A stretch of DNA of 64,000 nt from Isoetes taiwanensis (GCA_021234155.1 JAJEKV010000058.1:8182992-8246991), one strand, 5' to 3'; counted from the stretch's first letter, positions 40,976-52,634 are shown. Program-made: numbers and translations. The notes: generated by a model from the letters alone, not told the origin.

Positions 40976-43644
40976 TCGCCAAATTTCAATTTTCTCCACT
41001 CATTTCATGGAGATTGCAAGAAATACCCTTCAGCGACGGACGCCGTTTAAACCCTAGCTCGGCTATGGTGGGCCGGACTTTATTCAAAATAGAGCTCAAG
41101 CGGGCGACAAACGCGCTGTTTGGCTTTGCCTTTCTATATGTCGCCAAGCTATGGCAACATCGAAGGGGGTGTATAGGCGGCACGGCAGGAGCTATGAAGG
41201 TGGAAGCTATGGTGGTGGATGCTATGTTGAAGGAAGACCCCCCCAAGTGGAAAATGTCCCCAACTAATATTCATTGGGGGTCATTATACCTAACTACAAC
41301 GTCGAAAATAAATTGTAGTATAGGTTTTTTTTTGCCGAGATGAACGGACGAGATTTGGCGCCGATGAACGGTTTGGATTGTGATCCTCGTAGTATCATCC
41401 TATTGGTTGTCAGCCTTCCCGCCTTGGGTCGTGCCTGCACCTTTCCTTCCGGCCTTATCCTTCCTTCCGGCTATGGCGACCTCTTTCCTTCCGGCTATGG
41501 CGACCTTCTTTTCCTTAGTGATGGCGATGGCGATGGCGAGGGCAAGGGCAAGGGCTGGCCTTAGTGGCCTTGCTTGTTCTTGGATATGGCAAATCCAGCG
41601 TCCTCATTACAAATCCAGGATCACAAAGAGATCTGGCATGTGCTAACATCGCTCCTTCCGGCTATGGAAACCTCTTTTCCTTCAAGCCTTCTTTTCCTTC
41701 AGGCTATTTTCCTTCTTTTCCTTCTTGGATATGGCAAATCCGGTGTTCCCATTACAAATCTTGGGATCAGAAAGAGAGCTGGCGTCATCATCGGCATGAC
41801 AAGCGGTCAGAGGATCCTTAAGTAGTCGATTCTTTGCTAGCGAGGTTACACTTTTTTTCTGTTTTTGTTTTGTTGCTTTCGATTTTAAAATTTGGCGGGG
41901 GCTGGCGGTTTGCAAAGGGCAAGGCTAGCCGGATTTGCAAGAGGCGGGGGCTAGGTTTTACTTCTAACTCTTTACTTTTCTTCTTGTTCTTCTTGTTTTC
42001 TTTTTATAACCCGGTGGACAAATTATCTTTGTCGGATATAAAAGCGTGGCGATTTAGCATTGAAGAAGAACGGATGATCATCACGGTGCATCGCGGTTCT
42101 TGTTGCGAAGGAATCACATCCTCGATCACAACAATAGCCCAATCTGTTGTGTTCTTCCACGAAATCTTGAGAGATGGAAATCGAATGAAGTCACCCGACC
42201 GTAGGTTTTTCGGACCGAGCATCTTGTTTTAGGGCATGCTAAAGCATTTTGCATCTTGTGATGAGGAGGGGGAGGTTGCCATGGCGGGGTTAATTCCGTG
42301 CAGAGGCAGATCCGGTGGTGGCAAAAAAACAAGCGAGTGCAATAGGCGACTTTGCAAAGTTTGAGAACAATTTGAAAGGCCTAAAGGCCGTTTGCCGAAG
42401 TTTGTCGATTGATTACGAATCATGTAGATTTTTGCGAGAACCTTGGCAAGAAGGGGTTATCGATCATCGCAAACCAAACTATGGCAAAGCGGGAGATTCC
42501 TCACTACATGACCGGGTGAAATTATGCATTCTCAAATTCAAATTTTGTATGTTGATATAAGAGTGGAGTATGTGGAAGAGGTAGTTCCAAATTGATTCAT
42601 TTGAATCTAATATCGACTAGTTGCGATGCATTGTATTAGGCAAATACTTGCCTTTACGAAAAAAATATATCCAACTTCATGGTTTTAGTCTACAATTTTT
42701 TATCAGTATTTTTCTTTTCCAATTCTCGATTTTGCTGTAAATTATGAACATCTTTTCCCTCCAATGGTTTTAATGGCATGTATTTATTTGCATATAATGA
42801 TTTATCAAAGAAGCAGTTAAACTTAATGATCCACTAGATTCCCACAAGCTTTCTTATTTTAAATACAATCATATTGATTTTTAAATTGTAGTATATATTA
42901 TTATTTTAATCTATGCCATGTGGCAATATTTGATTGGTTAGAAGATATGTTAGAAACATCAATGGTTTTTCTATATGTCATAATAGTAATTCTTTATTTA
43001 AAAATATATGCCACGTGTTGATATTCGATTAGTTAAAATAACTTTTTTTTATTTAAAAAGTATACTACATGTCAGTATTTCATTAGCTAAAAGGCAATTA
43101 GAAACAACACCTTGTTTTTTCTATATGTTATTATAATGCTCTTTTACATGTCCTTATTTTACAAAAACAATAGATAGATTTCAATAACACGTGTCGTTCT
43201 TTTGTAAATAACATGTGGTTTTTAATAGCACTAAAAACAATAGATAGATTTCAATAACACGTGTCGTTCTTTTGTAAATAACATGTGGTTTTTTTAAAAA
43301 CCATTGTTGTAAGTTAGTCTTTCACGTATAGCAATATTTAAATCTACGTGTCTTATTTTAAGGAAGAACAACACGTGGCTCCTAAAAAAAACAACAGTCA
43401 AGAAAAAAATCACACGTCGAAAAAGTTCGGTAAAAACAACACTGAAAAAAAGGACACGTTGACAAAAAAACAAAAAAGTGCTAGAAAAACCACCGTGGAA
43501 TTTTTTGCCAAAAAACCACTGTCTCTTTGTGCAAATCCGGATAAACGGGCCACGTGGACTTTTGGGGCCATTTTGGTGTTGTTTTTGGCATAAAACAACA
43601 CTTCCGTTAGGGGTTATCAAGAGTGCAGGATTAAGCCTGGTTGG
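40976..43644. other. Interval without a confident gene; short repeats
   Basis: Contains CCTTCCGGCTATGGCGACC repeats with a GATGGCGATGGCGAGGGCAA run (about 41450-41560), a second set at 41650-41720, and a 70-base tandem duplication at 43163-43302 (AAAAACAATAGATAGATTTC to AACATGTGGTTTTT). Frames at 41984-42232 (SLSDIKAWRFSIEEERMIIT) and 42315-42560 (FAKFENNLKGLKAVCRSLSI) look weakly protein-like and may be relics of one gene; no domain was recognised. 42560-43640 is AT-rich with several CACGTG or ACGTGT words. Confidence 0.4.
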
Positions 43645-44603
43645 ATGGCAGATTTTTTTTCTGTGTATCACGTTTTTTGTAGGAGGGACATTGCAAATCA
43701 TCACATTCCATTGTATTTTGCCCGAGCATATGCACTTCATTACAAAGGAGTACGCATTGATTGGGATGAGGTGAAAGCAAGTGCAAGTCTTCATTCAAAA
43801 GGCTCTCAAAAAGAATCTGACCTGACAGAATTAGCTACAGTAAAGTCTTCCAATGTTAAAGCTATTAAATGTATGCCTCAGGTAGAATTGGGGCAGCAGT
43901 TGGAAATGATGAAAAGGTGGAGGGAAACAAGAGCATTAGATTACGCCTCCATGCTTGATGAAATCTGAGACTTTAAAAGAGAAAAGGAAAACAATGGAAA
44001 TTGAACTGTTGAAGCATGAGAGTGATAAGAGCTTCTTGACAAGACTTGTGCGAGTAAAGATGCAAAAATATGTGAGCATTCAACATTATGGCGGGTTTAA
44101 AAGCAAGCGGGAAGCCAAGCCCGATGTGCAAATGGCTTTGGCATCCCATTTAGAGGAGGAGAAATCAAGTTATATTGCTGACTTAGATGCTCTAATGATT
44201 CCCATTGATTGTTTAAAGGCTGATTTGCAAGAATTAGAAGCTGCCATTGAAAAAATCAGCAAGGATTTGGAAGTTAATTCCAAGCTGTGAGAATAGAATA
44301 AAGGAGATGACTAAGCATTTGGAAAGGTCGGACCCGATAGGCCTGCAGCCCGCTCCCATACTCGGCAAAGGCGGGCGCTTCATTCTCACATATAAGCAAT
44401 ACTTGCTTGCAGCAGCTACAATGATTGCCTTGACTTCGACCATGGTAATATCTCCACTTTGTGGTCATACATATTGTCTATTTTGTCTTATATTCAGGGT
44501 TTCAACAACGAATACATGTGTACATGATTGTTCATGGTCCGAGGACTGCGACAACTTAGGAATCCCTTCTGAAGGTACATCTATTTCTATTTTGATTACA
44601 TAA
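43645..44603 (+). pseudogene. 5' part of Ulp1-like element gene: coiled coil and RING-like cluster
   Basis: The frame 43645-43968 reads MADFFSVYHVFCRRDIANHH, then FARAYALHYKGVRIDWDEVK. The next frame (43955-44290) continues a coiled-coil stretch (LKEKRKTMEIELLKHESDKS, LADLQELEAAIEKISKDLEV-like heptads), and a third frame (44247-44603) gives HLERSDPIGLQPAPI and a Cys/His cluster CGHTYCLFCL followed by TNTCVHDCSWSEDCD. The spacing C-x-H-x-x-C-x-x-C then C-x(3)-C resembles part of a RING-type zinc site, but the first Cys pair is not clear. Two frameshifts separate the parts. Exons further on (to 47263) encode a Ulp1-like peptidase region, so I treat all as one broken transposon-type gene. Plant Mutator- and CACTA-like elements often carry Ulp1-type genes. 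Confidence 0.45.
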
Positions 44604-45156
44604 TTAGTTTGAGTGTACTTAGATGTAGTTAGTTTCCATCATGTACATAATCAGATTAACATTTGATTTGGCGTGGTTTTGTCTTTCTTGTAAAGAGGAA
44701 ATGTATTTGCTTCAGATTTTACATTTACATGTGCCATGAAGTGCTTTTAAGAATTCCTTTACTGGGGTGTATTAATAGGGTGTATTGCATTGGTACTTTG
44801 CATTTACATGTGATCGAAATGCATATGAATTTGGTATTTGACTTTCCTTTACATTCAATCTTTGAATGATGTATTTGATAGGGTGTATTGATAAAATATT
44901 TTGTTAAAATACATTTGAATTTAGTATTTGGTTTTCCTTTACATTGTGATGCTATGTACACTAATGTACTTCTATTTTGTCGTTACATTATCGCCAGAAA
45001 GTTTGCTGTAGTAAAAACCTACTTGCATGTAATTAACATTTGTTACTGTTTTTGATTTGCATCTGATTGTTTTTTTCTTGATTTTGCTTCTATCTACTAC
45101 TCGCATCTTCCCTTGATTCTGAATCAAGTGTTTACATTTCTTATTGACACCCAATT
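44604..45156. other. AT-rich gap, probable intron
   Basis: Only words such as TTTACATGTG and GGTGTATT(A/G)ATA recur. No gene was recognised. The stretch may be an intron between the RING-like part and the downstream exons. Confidence 0.35.
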
Positions 45157-47263
45157 GTGTCAATGCGGACATGGGTAGTATCAAGAAAGGAAGAAGTAAA
45201 ACCTGCAGGTAAACTAAATAATTCATGTTTAGGTGCACTATGCTTAAGTTCGAATATAGCAAAATTTCATGTTGTAGGTGAAAAGAAGAATGTTATTGAG
45301 ATGGGGTTGCATTTACCATTCTCGGACATCCCAATTCTTGAACTCGGCACAAAAGATCTTTGCTTCTATCGATGTTGGAAGTCCATCCACATCTACATCA
45401 CCTTTGAGAATTGCAACAACTCATAAGCAATCGGTCGCGATTTGGAGACAGAGGGGTATGTGGAAGGTAGGGTGATGACATTCTGATTACATTAAGATTG
45501 CATCTGTTGTAGTTAGAGTTCACTAATGTTCAATATTTTGCAGCAGAGGTTGTTTTCCAAAAAGAGATCCCACCAAGTGAAGCGGGAGTCGCTATTATTG
45601 AGCAACTAGTCGAAAGCCCGTAAAATAATTCTCTCTCCTTTTCAGGGTTTCTAATTTTTTTTTTTTGTATTTTGAAACTTACGTTGACGTGTTTACAGAT
45701 AAAATTACTGAAGATGTTGGTGACGACATTGAAAATAGTCCTGAAGCTGCTGTTTTTCAAGTTGAGGAAAAGGCTTGTTCTTTGGCAGGTACGTGTTTCT
45801 TTTTTTGTCTTGCTTTCAAAACATTAGAATGAAGCACTTTCTTGTCTTCAGAGACTTGCGACGATTCAAAGGAGCTAGATGATGTTGAAGAAGCCTTGGA
45901 GATTGCAGCCAAGGCAACGACTAAATTTATGGTCAAAGCTGATGCCAAAATAGCTGGAAAAAAGAGAGTGCAAACCAGAGCAGGGACATCCGCTGCAAAA
46001 CGGTAATTGCTAGCTTACATTGACTTACTTATACTTTAATAGCTTATTATATTTTACTCGTTTTGTAGGTCTAAACCACTGGAAACAGAGATTGGAAGGT
46101 ATCAATTTATGCTTTATTGTCATGGATCAATTGTTAATATGACACTAACATTGACTTACTTATGCTTCAGTAGCTTATTATATTCTACTCGTTTTGCAGG
46201 TCTAAACCACTGGAAACAGAGATTGGAAGGTATCAATTTATGCTTTATTGTCATGGATCAATTGTTAATATGACACTAACATCTTGGATCTGACAACAGA
46301 AATGATGACAAGGATAAACTTATGGAATTCGCGCCATTCACGCCATTCAAGAACTGTCCGCCGGCTGAAATGAAAGTGGTTGCATCTGACATAGCAATTT
46401 TATGTGCAACTAACTCTAAAATGAGTAGCCGCTTAGTGGATCTTTATGGCAGGTAATAACCAGTTTATGTAACCGAAATTGTATTTGTTGCTATTCCTTG
46501 TCCGTAATGTTAATCTTAATCTAATCCAGTGCTTGTATGAGACATTGCCTTTCGGTGGAAGAGCAAAATCTTTTTTATCCGCTTACAACTATATAAGGTT
46601 TAAAAGAAGCTACCAAAGAAAGAAAAAGAAAGGGTGAATCAGGTGAAGGATCAACGAATGTCATTGAAATAGTGAAATCGGGGATGAAAAGGATTGTGGT
46701 AGCTAAATGCCATCATATCCTTGCACCTATCCTTGAGAATGACCATTTTGTCTTTGGCTGTTTTTTTTACCTTTCGCACCATCGATTCAAGATCCTACCT
46801 GCACCAGGAATTCACGTCTTGAATCCTCTTACAGGTTATGCGACGAACGAGAAAGCAATCAAAGGGTATGTAATACTTTAAGTTGTTGCTTTGCTTTTCT
46901 TCGCTAATTGATCTGCTAAAATTTAAGTGATATGTAGGCTGCACACACAAATGTTAACCACATCGATCGGTCAAGTATCTAGAGTCGATTTCATGAAGAG
47001 AACTAATGTTAATCGGATTCGAAGAAGTAGAGGTGCCACAAAGCAGCCCGATTTAACATCATGTGGGTTGTATGTGATGGGATTTATGCACAAATATGTT
47101 GAAGCTCTTGTCTCTGGTAGAGATATGGAAGTAAGTTGTATGCCTTCCCTTGTATGTACTGCATCTCATGTTCCTTTAAATATTTCTAACCTTATTTATG
47201 GATGTCACAGATTACATCTAAATGGTTCTCTCATGAATACATACATCCGTGACAATTTCTAAT
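45157..47263 (+). pseudogene. Ulp1-like cysteine peptidase gene, 3' exons
   Basis: Exon-like pieces with GT-AG borders: 45698-45786 (ITEDVGDDIENSPEAAVFQV), 45851-46001 (DDSKELDDVEEALEIAAKAT, TRAGTSAAKR), two 30-base exons at 46069-46098 and 46200-46229 (SKPLETEIGR), 46300-46453 (NDDKDKLMEFAPFTPFKNCP), 46530-46867 (HHILAPILENDHFVFGCFFY, LNPLTGYATNEKAIKG) and 46937-47130 (RSRGATKQPDLTSCGLYVMG). The last also has FMHKYVEALVSG, and 47212-47263 ends SHEYIHP-stop. TSCGLYVMGFM matches the catalytic Cys region of Ulp1/SENP (C48) peptidases, DHFVFGCF the His region, and HVLNPLTGY the Asp region with Asn in place of Asp. An in-frame TAA after YPLTTI (near 46595) breaks the frame unless it is spliced out. 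These enzymes cleave SUMO-like proteins; in elements their role is unknown. Confidence 0.55.
46021..46282 (+). repeat. 131-bp tandem duplication that contains a 30-nt exon
   Basis: TGACTTACTTAT(A/G)CTT and the following 131 bases, including a 3' splice site, the 30-base exon and the next donor, occur at 46021 and again at 46152 with few differences. The exon has 30 bases, a multiple of three, so adding it keeps the reading frame. Confidence 0.9.
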
Positions 47264-47619
47264 AGATGCTTTGGTCATGCATTGTGATGCCAATCAAAAG
47301 AACGTATCGGCCAATGAGTCCTCGATTTACGAAATGATCATGAGTCTGAGTATCTGATTTTGCAAGATGAACTATGTAACAGGCTTATATATATCTTTTG
47401 TTCACATTTGTGTTCACATTTCCTATCATAAGGAATGTGTAAATGACACTATCTTTGAATAGTATACTCTTGATAGTATACTTTATGACTATGTAAGTTT
47501 TTTTTTTTGAAGAAAAAAGATTTCTGATTTAAAGAACCCTTGTACCCTTTTTGGTCAATCAAAACAGTTACTTGATTGTTTCGACTGTTACAACATTACT
47601 TGATTGTTTTGATTGTTTC
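47264..47619. other. 3' flank of the Ulp1-like gene
   Basis: AT-rich with TACTTGATTGTTTCGACTG and TACTTGATTGTTTTGATTG as a 30-base direct repeat (47570-47625). No gene. Confidence 0.45.
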
Positions 47620-48190
47620 AACACCACACTACCACACCCCACCACACTCCACCACACCACATCATACCACCACACACCACTACACACACCACCACCACCA
47701 CCCCCACCACCACACCCCACACACCACCACACCATTCACCACACACCACATCCGTTCTGGTGAATATGATAGTTGGTGTATGGTCTATGGTGTATGGTGT
47801 GTGGTGAATGGTGTGGTGTGTAGTGGAGTGTGTGGTGGGGTATGTGGTGAATGGTGTGGTGTGTGGTGGGTATGTGCTCGTTCTGGTGAATATGATAGTT
47901 GGTGTATGGTCTATGGTGTATGGTGTGTGGTGAATGGTGTGGTGTGTGGTGGGGTGAGTGGTGGGGTGAGTGGTGGGGTGTGTGGTGAATGGTGTGGTGT
48001 GTGGGTGGGATGTGCTGGTTACGGTGAATATGATAGTTGGTGTATGGTCTATGGTGTATGGTGTGTGGTGAATGGTGTGGTGTGTGGTGTGGTGTGTGGT
48101 GAATGGTGTGGTGTGTGGTGGGATGTGCTCGTTCTGGTGAATATGATAGTGTGGGGCATGGTATGGTGCATGGTTTGGTGTGGTATACAC
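47620..48190. repeat. CCACACC / GGTGTGG inverted low-complexity repeat
   Basis: About 140 bases of CACCACACC-type sequence (47620-47758) are followed by about 430 bases of the complementary GGTGTGGTG type. The second part holds four copies of TGGTGAATATGATAGT followed by TGGTGTATGGTCTATGGTGT at about 47758, 47885, 48021 and 48136, at intervals of 115-136 bases. The two parts can pair into long hairpins. Thr/His- and Val/Cys/Gly-rich frames here (47576-48205 and others) are low-complexity translations. Confidence 0.85.
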
Positions 48191-48775
48191 ACCCTAACAG
48201 TTTAGTGTTCATTTCATGCAGATGGTATTGTTCAAGAGGTTTCTGGACCAACATCCAGAAATTTTTGGCAGATGCTTCAAGATGCATTTAAAGAAAAATA
48301 CTCTGAACATATTTTCCTATTGGCTGCTGGTTACCATATTTTGTTAGTGTGCAGATCATAAATTCTGCACCTTGAAATTCCTTGTTGGCTTTAATGTTTG
48401 TTTTGGTATACTATTTCAGTAATTGTACTTTGCATTTTATAATTAATGACAAAAACTGTCATTAACTTGAGTTGCACCAAAAACTTGAGTTGCAAACTAA
48501 GTACCAAACATGTTTCTTATATCTATACAGAAAGGATAGAAATAGTTCAGTTAACTAAAAGAACAGTGGAAACTCAAAGAATAGTTAAAGCAAAAAAAAT
48601 AGTCACAACAGCTGTAGAGAAGAGGAGTTCTGTCATTAATGAAAAAGCTTTACAAAAAATGGAGTCACAAGGACTATTGCTTCTGTGTTTAATTAAAAAG
48701 CTTTACAAAGAATAGTCACAAGGACTATTACCAAAAAAATTGAAACCAGGGATTACAAAAAACAAGGCTTGATCT
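48191..48775. other. Possible exon relics, no gene assigned
   Basis: A piece after an acceptor-like GCAG at 48221 reads DGIVQEVSGPTSRNFWQMLQ and DAFKEKYSEHIF and looks exon-like. The frame 48446-48715 (ERIEIVQLTKRTVETQRIVK) is Lys/Val-rich, with AGTCACAAGGACTATT and AAAAGCTTTACAAA each repeated twice. The link to the Ulp1-like gene is unproven. Confidence 0.35.
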
Positions 48776-49102
48776 TCAGGCCATCTTCAGCTCTATATGA
48801 AGGTCGTCCTCCATGGTATACATCTTCATTTCGAGGAGTCGCTCCTCGTCGAGGTAAGCCTCATGCACCCACTCGATCACCCGCAACGAAGCGACAGCCT
48901 GATGATCCATGATGAGCTTCTCCACCTCTGGTGGAGTGAACTTCGCCCTGACTGTAACCGGGTGGCCTCCGGAGGAAGACACGGATTCTCCGGAGGAAGA
49001 CACGGATCCTCCGGAGGAAGAGGAGGACCGTCTTTGGCGGGGGAGGAGCAGCACAATGGCGGGATAGTGTTCCCTGCGGAGTGTGGTCTTGAACTTGGCC
49101 AT
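48776..49102 (-). CDS. Small uncharacterised protein, 108 residues
   Basis: The minus-strand ATG at 49100-49102 sits in CTTCCGCCATGGCC, an excellent plant/animal start context. The frame is open to a stop at 48776 and is much more GC-rich than its surroundings. The product starts MAKFKTTLRREHYPAIVLLL, has a Ser/Gly linker made of three copies of SSSGG/ES(V/I) from an 18-base repeat (around residues 29-47), then a compact helical part AKFTPPEVEKLIMDHQAVAS, LRVIEWVHEAYLDEERLLEM and DLHIELKMA. No domain was recognised. It has no link to the neighbouring element genes and may be a young or lineage-specific host gene; alternatively it is a fragment of a larger plant gene. Confidence 0.5.
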   Translation of the reverse strand: MAKFKTTLRREHYPAIVLLLPRQRRSSSSSGGSVSSSGESVSSSGGHPVTVRAKFTPPEVEKLIMDHQAVASLRVIEWVHEAYLDEERLLEMKMYTMEDDLHIELKMA

Positions 49103-49655
49103 GGCGGAAGTGAAGGAGATGGGCCGGAATGGGGAAGGAGTGAAGGAGATGGCGGAATAGACGATGGGGCCGGAATGAAGCTACTGAGGCAAATTTTTGG
49201 GAATAAAAAGGGATGTTTGCATGCATACGATTTTGTTTTGGGAATTAGGCGAAAGAGGAAAGGGATGTATCCATGCATACGATTTCACACCCTAGCACAA
49301 CCCTAACACAAAGTTAGCAATATCCCACATGCATGTATCACAAAAAACGTGCACATATATAAATAGGGTTTTGCTTATTATTGATAAGTGTGGATAGAGA
49401 TTTAGATGTTGAAAAGTTATGGCTCGCTGGCTTGTAATCTTGATTCTGAGCCGCCGTGTCATAACTGTCCAAGATGTAATCCTAGTCCACCCTTTTTTTA
49501 GTAATGGGCTCAAATATCCCACATGCATTCAATGTTCCTCAACAATTGCCAAATCAACAAATTGCCAAATCAACAAATGCCAAATGAATGGATTATGTTA
49601 AGGCATATTGTGTGCCTATGCATATTGTGTTTGGTAAAGCGTGAGTCAACAATAT
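49103..49655. other. Upstream region of the small minus-strand gene and spacer
   Basis: GAAGGAGTGAAGGAGATGG repeats (49110-49155) and a duplicated word GGGATGT(T/A)T(G/C)CATGCATACGATTT (about 49210 and 49262). No TATA box is clearly placed. The rest is AT-rich spacer. Confidence 0.4.
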
Positions 49656-49915
49656 AGAGATAACAAGGAATATTCCTTATTACCTTGAAAGGAATATTCC
49701 TTATTGCATTGAAAGGAATATTCCTTAGCGCCTAGTTATCAGGAATATTCCTTATTACCTTCAAAGGAATATTCTTTAGTTTGTTTAAGTGCACCCATAG
49801 TTACAAGGAATATTCCTATTACCTTGAAAGGAATATTCCTTTTTGCATTGAAAGGAATATTCCTTAGTGCCTAGTTAGCAAGAATATTCCTTATTACATT
49901 GAAAGGAATATTCCA
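49656..49915. repeat. AAGGAATATTCCTT palindromic minisatellite
   Basis: About nine or ten copies of the 14-base perfect palindrome AAGGAATATTCCTT or one-base variants, spaced by ATTACCTTGA, ATTGCATTGA or AGTGCCTAGTTA. The spacers repeat in the same order twice (49656-49745 and 49815-49880), so the array has a higher-order duplication. Confidence 0.85.
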
Positions 49916-52634
49916 CATTGAGTATAGCTCTTTCCTTTTTATCAATAAAAATTCTTTTTCAACTAGAACTTTGGTTTCAATCTGTAATGAATTTCCTTTG
50001 TTTGAGTTGTATTGTTCTTGTTCTCGACTCGCTATCCGAGAAATCTGGGAGAAAGCTCGAACCCACACTAAGAGACAAATATTCGAATTATGGGCAGTTT
50101 TCGAGTCAGAGTTCTTTTTTTTGTGTAAAATAACAGGGTTCCAAAAAAAAGTGGGAATGGAATGAGACCCGACTTGTAAGAATTCATAGTATGTTTTATT
50201 CATTTTTCATCCGATGAATTAAATTCTACTAATGATTTGGTTTAAACTCCTATGATATGCTTTCAAAAAAAAAACTTTGTGAAAGTTACTGGAATTTATT
50301 TGGTATGCTCTGTTCATCTGTTACAGAAGCAAGCTGTTGCCATTTAATTGAACTAAAGATCTTTCCAGGTATTCAAATGATCATGTTGAACACATTTCCA
50401 AGATCAAACTGATGGTTTAGAAACTTATATCCATTTAGTCATCCTAGTGTAGAGAATGATTGCAATGCATAATGCCACGGTTCTATTGCGATAGCAATAA
50501 AACCGACATTCCTTGGATGGGGACGCCCCTTGTTGCACTCCCTATTTATTCAGCCTCTTTCATTGTTTCGTCATCGGCGTTCTCTTGAGCTAGGTTTTTT
50601 CATCTTCTCTATCCTACCAATTTGTCCTACCTCCTTCATTCTTCTTGCTCTTTCTTGCTGTTTCCCACTGCTTACCGGATTGGATTGCGCTTCAGTTAAA
50701 CCGTAGCTCTTTTATTATTTGAGATCTCTGGCGGTTTTCGTTTTCTTCCCTTTGTTAGTTCTCTTCTCTGTGGATGGAGTTTGGGCTTTATCAAGCTCGA
50801 GTCTGTTTCGAGCGGCCTAACCTCATCGGTGAGGTATGCACATTTGATTGGGTTCGGTTCTAACAGTGGTTATTTGATAGCCAGGATTTGGTTTCTGCAT
50901 ACTCGGAGTATGGTACTTTCTAGCCTGGATTCAGTACCTTGAAGCGGCAGCCGGGGTTTCATCAGAGAGGGGTTTTTCTGCTAGCCTGGGTCAACTTGCT
51001 GGAGCCGAGATGGTCCCACTAAGAATATGACCAGACTAGACTCAGTTTGGTATTTCTGTTCCCTGTGCACTTTATATCGATGAGCAAGGCTTTCTTGTCT
51101 ATATAATCATATCATTCCATGTGCGCATATGTTAAGTTCGTTTATCATGCCTTAGAGGTGTGTATTTTTATGTTTGGGCATACCTGTCCATAATCTGTCC
51201 CATGTGGTTGTAGTTTGTTTTTCTTTGTCTACTCGAATGTTCTTTGCTTTGCAGTTGACTTGACATATTGTTTTCTTAATTAAAAATCTGTTCTGATCTT
51301 TTCCATACTGTGAACATTCACATTAATCTTAGTGCACTAATCCTCTTATTCATTATCCCGTAGAAGTTTAGCATGCATATATTTTATGGCTTTTGGTGCT
51401 TGCTCTTGTTTTGCTCCATGGGTTACTTTAGACTTATATCCTCTTTTAGGACTCAGTCCATTCCTTTTGCAACTGCACATAGCTTATATTTGTACGTCTT
51501 GGTATTCCCTCACAAAGTTTCTTATGGTGCTCGATTTACTTAATTTCGTTTTGTTTCATTTGGTCGGTTGTTGGTTTCGCTGTTTGTTGCCTTAGTTATT
51601 TAAATAATAATACTTTGGCCATGACCTGTCTTACTAAGTTCCTTTTTTGTGGTGTATCAACTTGGTGCATTCTTCGGCGTTGCATACATTTGGTACTTTA
51701 ACCTACACTAATCCATATATTCGTTGTTGGATCTTGTTGCTCAGGTCAATTTACAGTTTTGGCAAGGCCATTTATATTACTTCATTTTAAATAAATTTTA
51801 GCTTGGCATGTTCATTCACATTACTTTATCATTTGTTACTTAGATCTAGTTTGTTTCTGTGCTACATACAGATGTTGGATCGTTTCCTTTGATTTTTGGT
51901 TTTTTTTGTTGCTATTTTACATGTTTCTTACATAGTTCTTTGCATTTTTTCCTTTGGATGCCCTCTTGTCTTGTTTCTGGAAGATCGAGAATTCGAATGT
52001 GATCCCTTTGGGTTAATCTTTGCTATGGTTGACTTAGCCTTTCTTTTTGCTCTTGTTTCTTTGGTTCTATTGTTTCATTTATTCTATATATGGCATCAAT
52101 CTGATGTTTCTAGTTGCTCCTGTTGCTGCTTTAGCCATAGTCTCCTTTTACTCCATCCCTTTGCTTTATTGTTATTGGTGGTCGTAATTCCTTTGCTCGC
52201 CTTCATCCCTCTAGAAAGTGCAGGACTAGTTTTCATATTTGGCTTCGTGTAATAGTTGAGGGATAGTTGTTGTTTCACGAACTGAGGTATGTTGGTTGAA
52301 GTCCAGTTCTTTGCTTTTCCTGAGGAGTAATTGCACCTCAGTTGTGATGTGATTATGGTACATTTAGAGTCGGTATTTTATTTGTTTTAACTCCTCTTGG
52401 TGAGCTTCTCAGGGGGTATTTGCATCAATAACATGCCTGGGCAAGACCAAGTGATCAATCTTGGTCGATCAGGAGCCCACGAATCTTCGTAGATTTGGTT
52501 CCGTCTCCATTCATCAGTGGATATCGACATTGTTATGGCCGTTGCTTTATCGGTAGAGATGGATGGTTGCATACATCTTGATTAAGGTTCGACCCCCAGT
52601 TTTTGCATTTGAAATGCCCTTTAATTTTCTCTAA
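49916..52634. other. Long interval without a recognised gene
   Basis: T-rich on the plus strand. 49940-50160 resembles an old element end (AATAAAAATTC, GAACCCACACTAAGAGAC) but gives no terminal repeats. 50490-51000 is GC-neutral and leader-like (TTCGGCGTT, TTTCTTGCTC), and 51386-52252 has hydrophobic frames only because of T-richness. No domain or splice chain was found. Confidence 0.45.

Noticed and set aside
40720-41343. 207-codon plus-strand frame
   Set aside because: Crosses a dispersed repeat (40797-40975) and ordinary spacer; composition is not protein-like and no domain or promoter is seen.
47576-48287. Frames of 183-209 codons rich in Thr/His or Val/Cys/Gly/Trp
   Set aside because: Low-complexity translations of the CCACACC/GGTGTGG repeat on both strands.
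49940-50220. Possible LTR or organelle-DNA insert
   Set aside because: Some words looked like an LTR end or plastid DNA, but no partner repeat, primer-binding site or plastid gene could be identified.
50490-52400. A gene with long 5' leader intron and hydrophobic exons (51386-52252)
   Set aside because: The hydrophobic frames follow from T-rich composition; no membrane-protein family, splice chain or stop-free pattern supports a gene.
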